From Terebella lapidaria (Eukaryota > Annelida > Polychaeta > Terebellida > Terebellidae), in NCBI GenBank assembly GCA_949152475.1, contig OX424564.1:38996165-39060164 (forward strand): a stretch of 64,000 nt of DNA. The letters are read 5' to 3'. Shown here piece by piece: positions 55,165 to 64,000 of this stretch (position 1 is its first letter; each line of letters starts with the position of its first letter). Both the position numbers and the translations under genes were made by a program. The notes under the pieces are model-generated. The model was not told the DNA's origin. It saw only the letters and a list, made by a program, of their open reading frames with translations, and made no database searches.

Positions 55165-55317
55165 ATGGCGTCTCGCGGCTTCAAGGCCAGGTGTTATAAC
55201 TGTCATTCCAAGTTTGAAGACTCTAACCACATTGTGAAGCACTCATTTGACAAACACCAAGAAAAAACATTTTCTATACTGAGACCCGCTGTGGATGAAG
55301 AAACAGGGAAAAATTAG
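55165..55317 (+). CDS. Small C2H2 zinc-finger exon, interrupted by a pearl-like element
   Basis: A frame opens at ATG 55165, right after a good acceptor (TTTCGTCCAACAG). It encodes MASRGFKARCYNCHSKFE and continues with a C-x2-C-x12-H-x4-H finger (CYNC ... HSFDKH). It ends at a TAG (55315-55317) supplied by the left end of the pearl-like element. The 50 residues are therefore likely a truncated N-terminal exon of a transposon or host protein with a DNA-binding finger. No family is recognised with certainty. Confidence 0.4.
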   Translation: MASRGFKARCYNCHSKFEDSNHIVKHSFDKHQEKTFSILRPAVDEETGKN

Positions 55318-56640
55318 CCCAAAGGCTAAGAAATGTTACCCGAGAATTGTACAGTGTTAAGGTCTCAAAGTCTGCAATGGCAATTTTTTCAACAATGTCT
55401 GCCCAAGGGGAACATTGTTTTCTATATGTTTACAGTTGATTCCTAAGTTGGAAAGTCGATAATGAGCGAGATATTAGCCATTTCGTGCTCTGACCTTGAA
55501 AATAAGGTCAAAGGTCAACTTCAAGATTATGAGAATATTCGGCATATATCATTTCCTGTCCACAATTGATTCCTAAGCTCTGAAATTGATAATAAGCGAG
55601 AAATTAGCCACTTTGTTGTCTGACCTCGAAAATAGGATCAAAGGTCCCGAAAACTTTAAGCATTCCCTATATGTCCACAATTGATTCCTCATAATAAGCA
55701 ATACATGGGCCATTTTGTGCTCTGACTTTGAAAATGAGATCAAGGCCAAATTCAAGGTCATCAGAAAATTCGACGTATATCATTTCCTATATGTCCACAA
55801 TTGATTCCCAAGCCATATAGTCGATAAGGAGCGAGATATTACCCATTTTGTCCTGTGACCTTGAAAATTAGGTCGAATGAGAAATTCAAGGTTATGAGAA
55901 TATTCAGCACATATCATTTCCTTTATGTCCACAATTGATTCCTAATATCTAATCTCAATATTAAGTGAGATATTAGCAACAATATGTCCCATTATGAAGC
56001 ATAAAAGTATTTACATGGGAAAGTCCCATTTGTGCCAAGTTTGGGCCAAAATGGCCCACCTCGAGCGATACAAGGGCAAAGAAACTTAGACATGTCGCAA
56101 AGGTACATAAGGGTGATCTTCTCAAACGATAATCTGAAAACCGTCTGAACAATTTTTTAGAAAATGGCCGCCAAAGTCCAAAATTGACTGTTTTTCTGAC
56201 AAAGAAGGGCGTCTCAAGGTCATTGAAGGTCAAATTCAAGATCACCACCGAAACCACAATATATGAATTCCTATTTGAATGTACCAATATTTAAGCTCTA
56301 TCTTGAAGAGTTTACTCCATACAACTCCCATTATCAAGGAAAAATTGCGTGAAATCCAAAAACGTTTTCAAAGGGGGAAATTTTTCTTGGTTGGATATCA
56401 CTCAAAACGAATAGTAACTTCATTAGGACGAAAAGTTTTTTTTTTCACCAACCTGTCGAAAATTCAAAATGGCCACCACATGCAGCCCGGCGATTCAAGG
56501 GCAACGAAACTTATACACTTCAGAAAGGTACATGAGAGGAATCTTTCTAAACAAAAATCTCAAAACTGATCAGACAGTTTCTGAGAAAACAGCTAAAAAC
56601 TGAATTTTGGGCCTTTTGAGCCTAAATATTGGGCCTATCG
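55308..56640 (+). mobile_element. Pearl/HINE-like element, copy 2 (degraded)
   Basis: The left end AAATTAGCCCAAAGGCTAAG is a mutated form of the copy 1 hairpin. Four ~130-bp repeats with TGACCTTGAAAATAAGGTCA-type words run to about 55980, followed by sequence like the 3' half of copy 1 (AAAATGGCCGCCAAAGTCCA). The right-end GTCCGGTAACCT was not found, so the 3' end is lost or diverged. Confidence 0.6.
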
Positions 56641-57284
56641 ATCGTCAAGGCATTCCATCTTTATACACAATGTCAAAGACCCAAATTAGCATGTTTTGAA
56701 ACAAAAATCTCAAAACTTTTTCTATTATGTCGAGCCCGGGCACATGATTCACCTTATTTCACACCCAAATTGTTGTGCATACAGTCATAGAATTTATAAT
56801 TCACTCGAGGTAACCTTTCACTAAAGACCACACAGTATTGCTCGTGTATAACAGTTGATCTCGTATTTCATATGTACAAAATTTTCCGTTTCCCAATCGA
56901 AACAGCATGGATTACCAACCGGCGCCTTCTCTATACGTATCGTTTACCCACCGAAACATCAATGTGTGATAGATCTATCCCCGCGGTGTTTGCTTTATTC
57001 AACTCACTAAAGCAGATAGATTATAGTTAATTACCGTCCACAGATTGTCTTAATTGTAACTAATCAGCGTCTAGGACATGCGTGGCAGAGTCAATTGATG
57101 AATAGGTTCTGAAGGTTGATGTCTGATTGTCCGTCTGATTGTGTCACGCAAGCTTTCACACAGGGGAGCACTTCATGTCCATTATTGTGTGATTATACAA
57201 CCAAACATGTAGAGGTGTGTTTCTGTAAAGTTCATGCTTGACGCTTCGTTGTCCAGTTTGAGTGCTAGTCAGCAGAAGGCTTAG
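56641..57284. other. Spacer before the second 20-bp satellite
   Basis: No gene. It includes the right-hand inverted TTTCGATTGGGAAACG motifs. Confidence 0.4.
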
Positions 57285-58281
57285 TGTGTTACAGTCAGCA
57301 GTAGTCTGTTACAGACAGCAGTAGTCTGTTACAGTTAGCAGTAGCATGTTACAGTCAGCAGTAGTCTGTTACAGTCAGCAGTAGAGTGTTACAATCGGCT
57401 GTAGTCTGTTACAGTCAGCAGTAGTCTGTTACAGACAGCGGTAGTCTGTTACAGTTAGCAGTAGCATGTTACAGTCAGTAGTAGTCTGTTACAGTCATCA
57501 GAAGTGTGTTGCAGTCAGCAGTAGTGTGTTACAGTCAGCAGTAGCGTGTTACAGTCAGCAGTAGTGTGTTGCAGTCAGCAGTAGTGTGTTACAGTCATCA
57601 GAAGTGTGTTGCAGTCAGCAGAAGTGTGTTGCAGTCAGCAGTAGTGTGTTACAGTCACCAGTAGTGTGTTACAGTCAGCAGTAGTGTGTTCCAGTCAGCA
57701 GTAGTGTGTTACAGTCATCAGAAGAGTGTTACAGTCATCGGAAGTGTGTTACAGTCAGCAGTAGTCTGTTACAGTCATCGGGAGTGTGTTACAGTCAGCA
57801 GTAGTGTGTTACAGTCAGCAGTAGTGTGTTGCAGTCAGCAGTAGTGTGTTACAGTCATCAGAAGTGTGTTACAGTCAGCAGTAGTGTGTTACAGTCAGCA
57901 GTAGTGTGTTGCAGTCAGCAGTAGTGTGTTACAGTCATCAGAAGAGTGTTACAGTCATCAGAAGTGTGTTACAGTCAGCAGTAGTGTGTTACAGTCAGCA
58001 GTAGTGTGTTGCAGTCAGCAGTAGTGTGTTACAGTCATCAGAAGAGTGTTACAGTCATCAGAAGTGTGTTACAGTCATCAAAAGAGTGTTACAGTCATCA
58101 GAAGAGTGTTACAGTCAGCAGTAGTGTGTTACAGTCATCAGAAGTGTGTTACAGTCAGCAGTAGTGTGTTACAGTCAGCAGTAGTGTGTTACAGTCATCA
58201 GAAGAGTGTTACAGTCATCAGAAGTGTGTTACAGTCAGCAGTAGTGTGTTACAGTCATCAGAAGTGTGTTGCAGTCAGTGT
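57285..58281. repeat. 20-bp satellite (GTTACAGTCAGCAGTAGTGT)
   Basis: About 50 copies of a 20-bp unit. Variants CATCAGAAG and GCAGTCAGCAG recur in ordered blocks, for example the stretches from about 57840 and 57960 share the same succession, hinting at ~120-bp block duplication. The unit is unrelated to the 20-bp satellite at 30318-31905. Confidence 0.95.
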
Positions 58282-59385
58282 TTCACACTGGAGAGTCTTG
58301 GATACACGACCAACCGGACTTCCTCTGACATCCTCATACACTGGATTACTCCCGATTAACAACCAGTTCGAAAATTCAAAACCACACCACGGAATCTTTA
58401 TGACAACTATATATCATTGAGATATCATCGGCTATAGGGTTATCAATTACTACCACTAGTATACAATGGTCCTATTCACATAATTTCCCGCCACTGGTCA
58501 CGCAAGTGCCGACCAATCACAGCTGGGCGCAGTAACCATGGTAACGGTAATAAATAAATCCGCAGTGTCTAATTTATCGCACATTTTCTCATCATAGACG
58601 GCAATACAGATAATATTTAACCCAGATGCCCCATTATCTTTAACAAGGCTGTAGTCTGCAACGATCACCAAAAACGAGCGATGCGAGTTTGGTCAGAATG
58701 TCAACACAGTATTGGGAAATCCCAGTTATGGAAACACGAGCGAGTGACCATGGTGTTCCCCGCCCTGTGTTTGTAAACAAATAGTTGTGGCTACTCAGTA
58801 AAATGATTTTACGGGCAAGGTTGGTCTCAGCGTGGGAAGGGATGGGTTCACAGGTCTTTTTTATCCGAAAATATCAGCGAATGTCACAAAATGCCAGGTT
58901 TTCATTTGGCATGAACACTATATCGCTACATGTGGTCAGGCTGGGAGATTTCCGAAGATTGCGCGCAGCTGCGATTGGTCAGTTTGAACTACGGAGTTTG
59001 CCGGAGGGGGTCTGTGAATAGGACCATTCCGCCGGCGTGTGACCCGGCACGTAAACACAGTTCCAGTCTGAATACAAAATGGCTAATAAAACGACAAAGA
59101 ACCAACCACAGATCATTCCCGGACGAGCCGCCAATTTTCCTGGCACATATCAGCAACATGAAAACAAACACAAACACATTGTATATTACTGAACTTTAAT
59201 CACACTCAAAACATCAGATACACCAGGCCCATAGCCAGGATTTCTGCAGGGGGGGGGGGGGAGCTACCAAAAAATAAGAAGGCTTAATATTGCATGTGAC
59301 AAATTAAAAAAAAAATTATATACTTCAGAGTTTATTATCAACATGTGTATGTCAAATATTTGGTATCAGATACACATATTTGTGA
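58282..59385. other. Intergenic DNA
   Basis: No gene. The segment ATTCCGCCGGCGTGTGACCC to CAGTTCCAGTCTGAATACA (about 59024-59074) has a relative at about 62955-63005, and TTTCCCGCCACTGG-type sequence near 58485 resembles 63685-63730. A run of 12 G is at 59249-59260. Confidence 0.45.
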
Positions 59386-60615
59386 AATTAGCCCAAGGGC
59401 TAAGAAAGGCTAAGAAAGCTTACCGGACAATATATATTTCAGATATTAGCCTTTTATCCCATGAGCTCAAAAGTAAGGTTGTTGGTCAATTCAAGGTCAC
59501 GAGAATATCCAGCATATATCATTTATCATGTTTATAGTATGTCCACAACTGACTCCTAAGCTGTAAAATAAATAAAAACGAGATATAAGCCATTTTGTGC
59601 TCTCGACCTTAAAAGTGAGTCAGAGGTCAAATTCAAGGTCACGAGAATATTCAGCATATATCATTTCCTATATGTCCACAATTGATTCCTAAGCTGTAAA
59701 GTCGATGATAAGCAAGATAATAGCCATTTTGTGCTCTGACTTTGAAACTGAGGTCAGATGTCAAATTCAAGGTCACGAAAATATTCAGTATATATCATTT
59801 CCTATATGTCCACAATTGATTTCTAAGCTGTTAAGCTTTGTTCTTTGACCTTTAAAATGAGGTCAAAGGTCAAATTCAGGTCACCAAAATATTCAGCATA
59901 TATCATTTTCTATATGTTCACAATTGATTCCTAAGCTGTAAAGTCGACAATAAGCGAGATATTAGTCATTTTGTCCTTTGACCTTGAAATTTAGGTCAAA
60001 GGTAAAATTCAAGGTCAAGAGAATAATCTGTATATATCATTTCCTATATGTTCACAATTGATTCCTAAGCTGTAAAATCGATAATTAGCGAGATATTAGT
60101 CATTTTGTGCTCTGACCTTGAAAATTAGGTCTAAGGTCAAATTCAAGGCCGTGAGAATATTCAGCATATATCCTTTCCTATATGTCCACAATTGATTCCT
60201 AATCTCTAATTTTAATATTTAGTGAGATATTGTATTAAGTGAGATATTATGAAAAATGTGCCCCATTATAAAGCATCGGAGAATTTAACATGAGATACAC
60301 ATCACAGAGATATATGAGGGCAATCTTTTGAAACAAAAATCTGAACTGTCTGAACAGTTTTTGAAAAAAAGTCAGAAATCAGCCGTTTTTCGTCGAAAAT
60401 TGCCGCCATTTTTTTTTAAAAATGCGAAAATCAAAAAACAAAAAAATACCTCCTTTTCAAAATATTTTTAGGCATTTTTGTGCAAAATTTCAGAAAGATT
60501 CACTTGTAAACTTTGAAGATAAAAATGTGGACGACGCTGACGCCTACGACGCAGATGACGGACACAACGCCATGCCAATAGGTTATCCGACCATAGGTTC
60601 GGTAACCTAAAAAAG
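59386..60615 (+). mobile_element. Pearl/HINE-like element, copy 3
   Basis: The left end AAATTAGCCCAAGGGCTAAG with GCTTACCGGAC and the right end CCATAGGTTCGGTAACCTAA match copy 1. Six or seven ~132-bp repeats (59450-60230) carry AGGTCA words. The ACGG microsatellite of copy 1 is degraded here to GACGCTGACGCCTACGACGC. No coding content. Confidence 0.68.
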
Positions 60616-60764
60616 CACTTGTCACAGAATCACACTTGTAATGCTAAACATGGTCCATTTATTCCCATCTCTTATTCATACATCATATTACGATATTACA
60701 ATATTGACATCAGTTTTCGGGGGGTTACTTTTCAGGGGGGTTTACGCGTAACTATGAAGCTACA

Positions 60765-61215
60765 TTAGGGACATTCGCCTTCGTGTATTTTCGCCTTCGC
60801 CTTCGTGGTGTTTTCGCCCTCGCCTTCGCGTAATTTCGCTTTCGCCCTCGCCTTCGCCCACTTTCGTCTTCGACTTCTCGTAATCTCGCCCTCGCCTTCG
60901 CGTAATTTCGCCTTCGCCTTCTCGTAATTTCGCCTTCGTCTTCGCGTATTTTCGTCTTCGTCTCCGTGGCGTTTTCGACTTCGCCTTCGCGTAATTTCGC
61001 CCTCGCCTTCTTGTAATATTGCCTTCGCCATCGCCTTCGTCCACTCCCGCCTTCGTGTTCGTGGTGTTTTCGCCCTCGCCTTCGTCCACTCGCCTTCACC
61101 TTCTTGTAATTTCGCCTTCGTCTTCACGTATTCTCGCCTCCGTCTTCTCCTTCGCCCAGTTTCGCCTTCGCCTTCGCCCACTCTCGGCTTCGCTTTCTCG
61201 TAATTTCGCCTTCGC
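60765..61215. repeat. Left arm: imperfect TTCGCC hexamer array
   Basis: Dense copies of TTCGCC, TTCGTC and TCGTAATTTCGCC over 450 bp. Minus-strand open frames (Arg/Lys/Glu/Ala-rich) are repeat by-products. Confidence 0.9.
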
Positions 61216-62289
61216 ATACTAATGTGTACGCATGTAATACAAAGTCATACGTATGGAATAAAAACTCATACGTGTGAGATACTAACAAATACGTATGAGA
61301 CACTAACTCACACGCAGGATCTACCGGCTACCGTCGAATGCACAATATATCGATTGCTAATAACGATTGCAAAATATCATATTGCTCGCTTGAATTATTC
61401 GTTTTTTTTTATAATTGATATTCAGGCTCATGCTAATATTATTTAATATACAGTATACTCCCTCGTAATAAATTATATCTGCATGCTAAAAGGTGTGGTT
61501 TGTCACTCCGCCAATCATAGGTATCACCTCACCTCCCCCCCCCCCCCCCCCACCCCACCCCACCACATACACATCTACAACCCATACTCTCTTATTTCCC
61601 CGCAGCGAGTCGACTGATTGGTCAAACCATTGTCAAGTGTTATCTGGTTGTTTAGTCAAGGGTTATTCTGGTTGTTTAGTTATCTTAAATAAACCTTTGG
61701 ATGAAAACTAACCAACTAAAATATATGCAGATATTACATGTATATACCATAATGCGAAGAAAAATCATAGTGTCCATACTTGATAAAACAAATTGGTGGA
61801 ATCCTTATAACATTAAAATATTCGTTGAAATAGCTTACTGAATAAGTATTCCGACGTGATCAAATATATATACAAACCGAACGATTGTAGAATGAAAGGA
61901 ATGTCAGTCAGTCTAAGTATTTCTGAGGCGTACCATTATAGATTTGAACGTGCATATGTTTACAATATTATAAAACTCACTGGATATCACGATATGCATA
62001 ACAATGAAATCTACTCATGCTACATATGGCCGTCATATTTATTTCACAGAACGCCTTATCCGAACGGAAATATAAGAACAAGAATATTTCAAAAATGAAA
62101 AAAATACTTTTTGGATGCTGAGATGAGACCGGATAAATTGTATTTATGTACAGTGTAAAATTCATTCTAGAAATTAATATTAATTGCCAATAAAGATCGG
62201 TATCGGTTATGGTGGACACTTGTGATATATCGTGAAGATATGTTGAATATCAAAATGCTTCAGTTTAATAATAAAACAAAAACACCTGA

Positions 62290-62852
62290 GAGTGCCCGAG
62301 AGTGCGCGAAGGCGAAGGCGAGAGTGGGCGAAGAGAGGACGAAGGCGAGAATGAAAACACCATGAAGACGAAGGCTAAATTACAAGAGGCGAAGGTGAAA
62401 TTACGCGAAGGCGAAGTCGAAAACACCACGAAGGCGAAAATACGCGAAGACGATAGCGAAATTACAAGAAGGCGAAGGCGAGAGTGGTCGAAGGCGAGGG
62501 CGAAGGCGAAATTACAAGAAGGTGAAGGCGAAATATACGCGAAGGCGAAGTCGAAAACACCACGAAGACGAAGGCGAAAATACGCGAAGACGAAGGCGAA
62601 ATTACAAGAAGGCGAAGGCGAGAGTGGACGAAGGCGAAGGCGATATTACAAGAAGGTGAAGGCGAAATTACGCGAAGGCGAAGTCGAAAACACCACGAAG
62701 ACGAAGGCGAAAATACGCGAAGACGAAGGCGAAATTACGAGAAGTCGAAGACGAAAATGGGCGAAGGCGAGGACGAAGTCGAAATTACGAGAAGGTGAAG
62801 GCGAAATTACGCGAAGGCGAGAGCGAAAACACACGAAGGCGAATGTCCCTAA
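62290..62852. repeat. Right arm: imperfect GAAGGC hexamer array
   Basis: Reverse complement in kind of the left arm, slightly longer. The 211-residue charged plus-strand frame 62302-62937 comes from the repeat and shares its end (KANVPNVAS) with the left-arm minus frame because the arms are inverted copies. Confidence 0.9.
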
Positions 62853-62886
62853 TGTAGCTTCATACGTAACCCCCGTAACCCCCCTG

Positions 62887-64000
62887 CCTACGGGCCTGTA
62901 CACACACAACAAGCACTGCACACGGGTCAAGAGATGAGAGGGATTCATGGTACAATTCCGCCGCCGTGTGGCTCAGCACGTGAACACAGTTCCAGTCTGA
63001 ATACACACGATTCCACTCGATACACACGCCCGATTCCGCTTGTTACATACGCGTATTTGTCCACAAAAGAACACTGAATCCGTTGACTCGGCGAGATGTT
63101 ATCTCCTCGATGATTTCGGTGTAAGGTCCATCCAAAAATGTGTTTATAGTGTCCAAACATAATTCAAAACAAATGTCCAAATAGCTTCCAGAAGTGTATA
63201 TCAATCCGATTTAGCAGTCTCTGCGCGGTCGAAGTCTCTCTCCCTCTGATCTCCGGGGGATAAAGTTTAATCCGCCCACGTCCAGCGGCTCACACGCTCA
63301 GGCACACGAAAAACATCAAAAGAAAAATACTCGGCCGGGAAAGTTTTCTGGCCGGCTTGAGGCCACAGCTAACACATATACATCACACCTTTCATAATTA
63401 AAGTGCCATGATCAATTTTTGGTTTTCCCTGTGAAAGTGATCAGTAGATGCCTACAAGACAGACGAACACCAAAATTTTTTCACTGCAACCTCAAATTCG
63501 TCAAAATTTGACATTAAAAGTCAGCGTGTTCGCATAGTTTCATGCGAAACAGTTCCCACGCAGTGATATCAAAACATCAAAAAATACAGGAAAAATACAC
63601 CTTATTTGCTCCGATTTGCTTGTACCTCACTCATTTAGGCTGTATAATAGCGATGGAACCCACACTTCAATGGACTAGTTCACAGAATTTTCCCGCCATG
63701 AGCTAATCAGACCAATCACTGCTGCGCGCGTTGCCCGAGGCAACAAGTGTAACCACATACGGGAAAACCCAAAGTGCATGTAAACACATGCGGGAATCAG
63801 TAGACTCACGGACGTGGTTATAAGTTTTTCACGTGATATTTGACGGTTGAAAAGTGCAATGTCGTGCGAGCCGGCGATTATCTTCAATAAATTCATATGA
63901 ACTTGAGGTATAACAACTGAATGACGTATAGACTGTCTATTTGTGGTTTACACAGTCATAACAGCTGAGAATTTGAAAGGTGTGGTGGGTACTCGATGCA
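62887..64000. other. Right-hand intergenic DNA
   Basis: No gene supported. It contains the repeat related to 59024-59074 and a CGGCCGGGAAAG...CTGGCCGGC short inverted pair near 63333-63358. Confidence 0.45.

Larger units (their letters stand above)
54855..56970. mobile_element. Possible element bounded by inverted TTTCGRTTGGGAAACG motifs
   Basis: TTTCGGTTGGGAAACG and TTCGATTGGGAAACG at about 54869-54906 recur inverted at about 56886-56900 and 56938-56957. The interval contains the C2H2 exon and a pearl-like element. The ends are short and partly diverged, so this is tentative. Confidence 0.35.
60719..62886. mobile_element. Foldback-like element with long tandem-repeat arms
   Basis: Left end: GGGGTT words, then TATGAAGCTACATTAGGGAC and a long (TTCGCC)-type array to about 61215. 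The right end is the mirror image: (GAAGGC)-type array from about 62290, then GTCCCTAATGTAGCTTCATA and CCCCCGTAACCCCCC to about 62886. The ~500-bp arms enclose ~1.08 kb with no gene. Long inverted repeats built from internal tandem repeats define foldback (FB) elements. No transposase and no clear target duplication. Confidence 0.7.

Noticed and set aside
57285..58281. CRISPR-like array
   Set aside because: Units are contiguous 20-bp repeats without spacers, in animal-type DNA.
62302..62937. 211-residue Arg/Lys/Glu-rich frame
   Set aside because: Produced by the GAAGGC-type repeat; the mirrored frame in the left arm shows it follows from the DNA repeat.

Overview
The window looks like repeat-rich, AT-biased animal nuclear DNA, most likely from a lophotrochozoan and plausibly a mollusc. 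Three things point there. It holds an amidated neuropeptide precursor with many GKR-processed copies. It holds three copies of a pearl/HINE-like element, with ~132-bp internal repeats and, in one copy, an ACGG microsatellite. It also holds a dense set of metazoan retroelements (Penelope-like, CR1-like with 2A-like and PHD modules, and a YIDD-box reverse transcriptase family). No prokaryotic feature, CRISPR array, rRNA or convincing tRNA was seen. Species cannot be fixed from the sequence.

Layout. 1-9055 is a 24-bp satellite split by a minus-strand Penelope-like element (1459-4920). That element has an unusual upstream ORF, the C-terminal half of a NADAR (YbiA-like) domain plus an SGNH-hydrolase-like domain. 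A textbook -1 frameshift heptamer (T TTA AAC followed by TAA) links it to the RT/GIY-YIG ORF. 9478-11095 is a 60-bp minisatellite. 11790-14217 holds two Helentron-like non-autonomous elements; a third, inverted copy is at 27279-28163. 15889-17850 is the one clear host gene: a complete 653-residue neuropeptide precursor with 33 FMLGKR units, preceded by a 23-bp repeat rich in GATAAG. 20420-22035 is a pearl-like element. 22336-25760 is a nearly complete CR1-like retrotransposon. 28388-29992 is an inverted-repeat element with a possible two-exon gene. 30318-31905 is a 20-bp satellite with 260-bp higher-order structure.

32130-53080 is a graveyard of nested elements: retrotransposon fragments, MITEs with TTA target duplications, a 72-bp satellite holding an RT fragment, and a YIDD-type RT copy with an internal tandem duplication. 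54180-60615 carries short tandem repeats, a C2H2 zinc-finger exon cut by a pearl-like element, a second 20-bp satellite and a third pearl-like copy. 60719-62886 is a foldback-like element whose long inverted arms are made of hexanucleotide-like tandem repeats.

How the parts relate: only the neuropeptide gene (and perhaps the 28.9-29.7 kb exons) looks like host coding content. Almost everything else is selfish or tandem DNA, often nested. The best candidates for new biology are the NADAR-SGNH/frameshift Penelope-like element, the FMLamide-type precursor, and the arrays of nuclear-receptor-like half-sites carried by the pearl-like elements.
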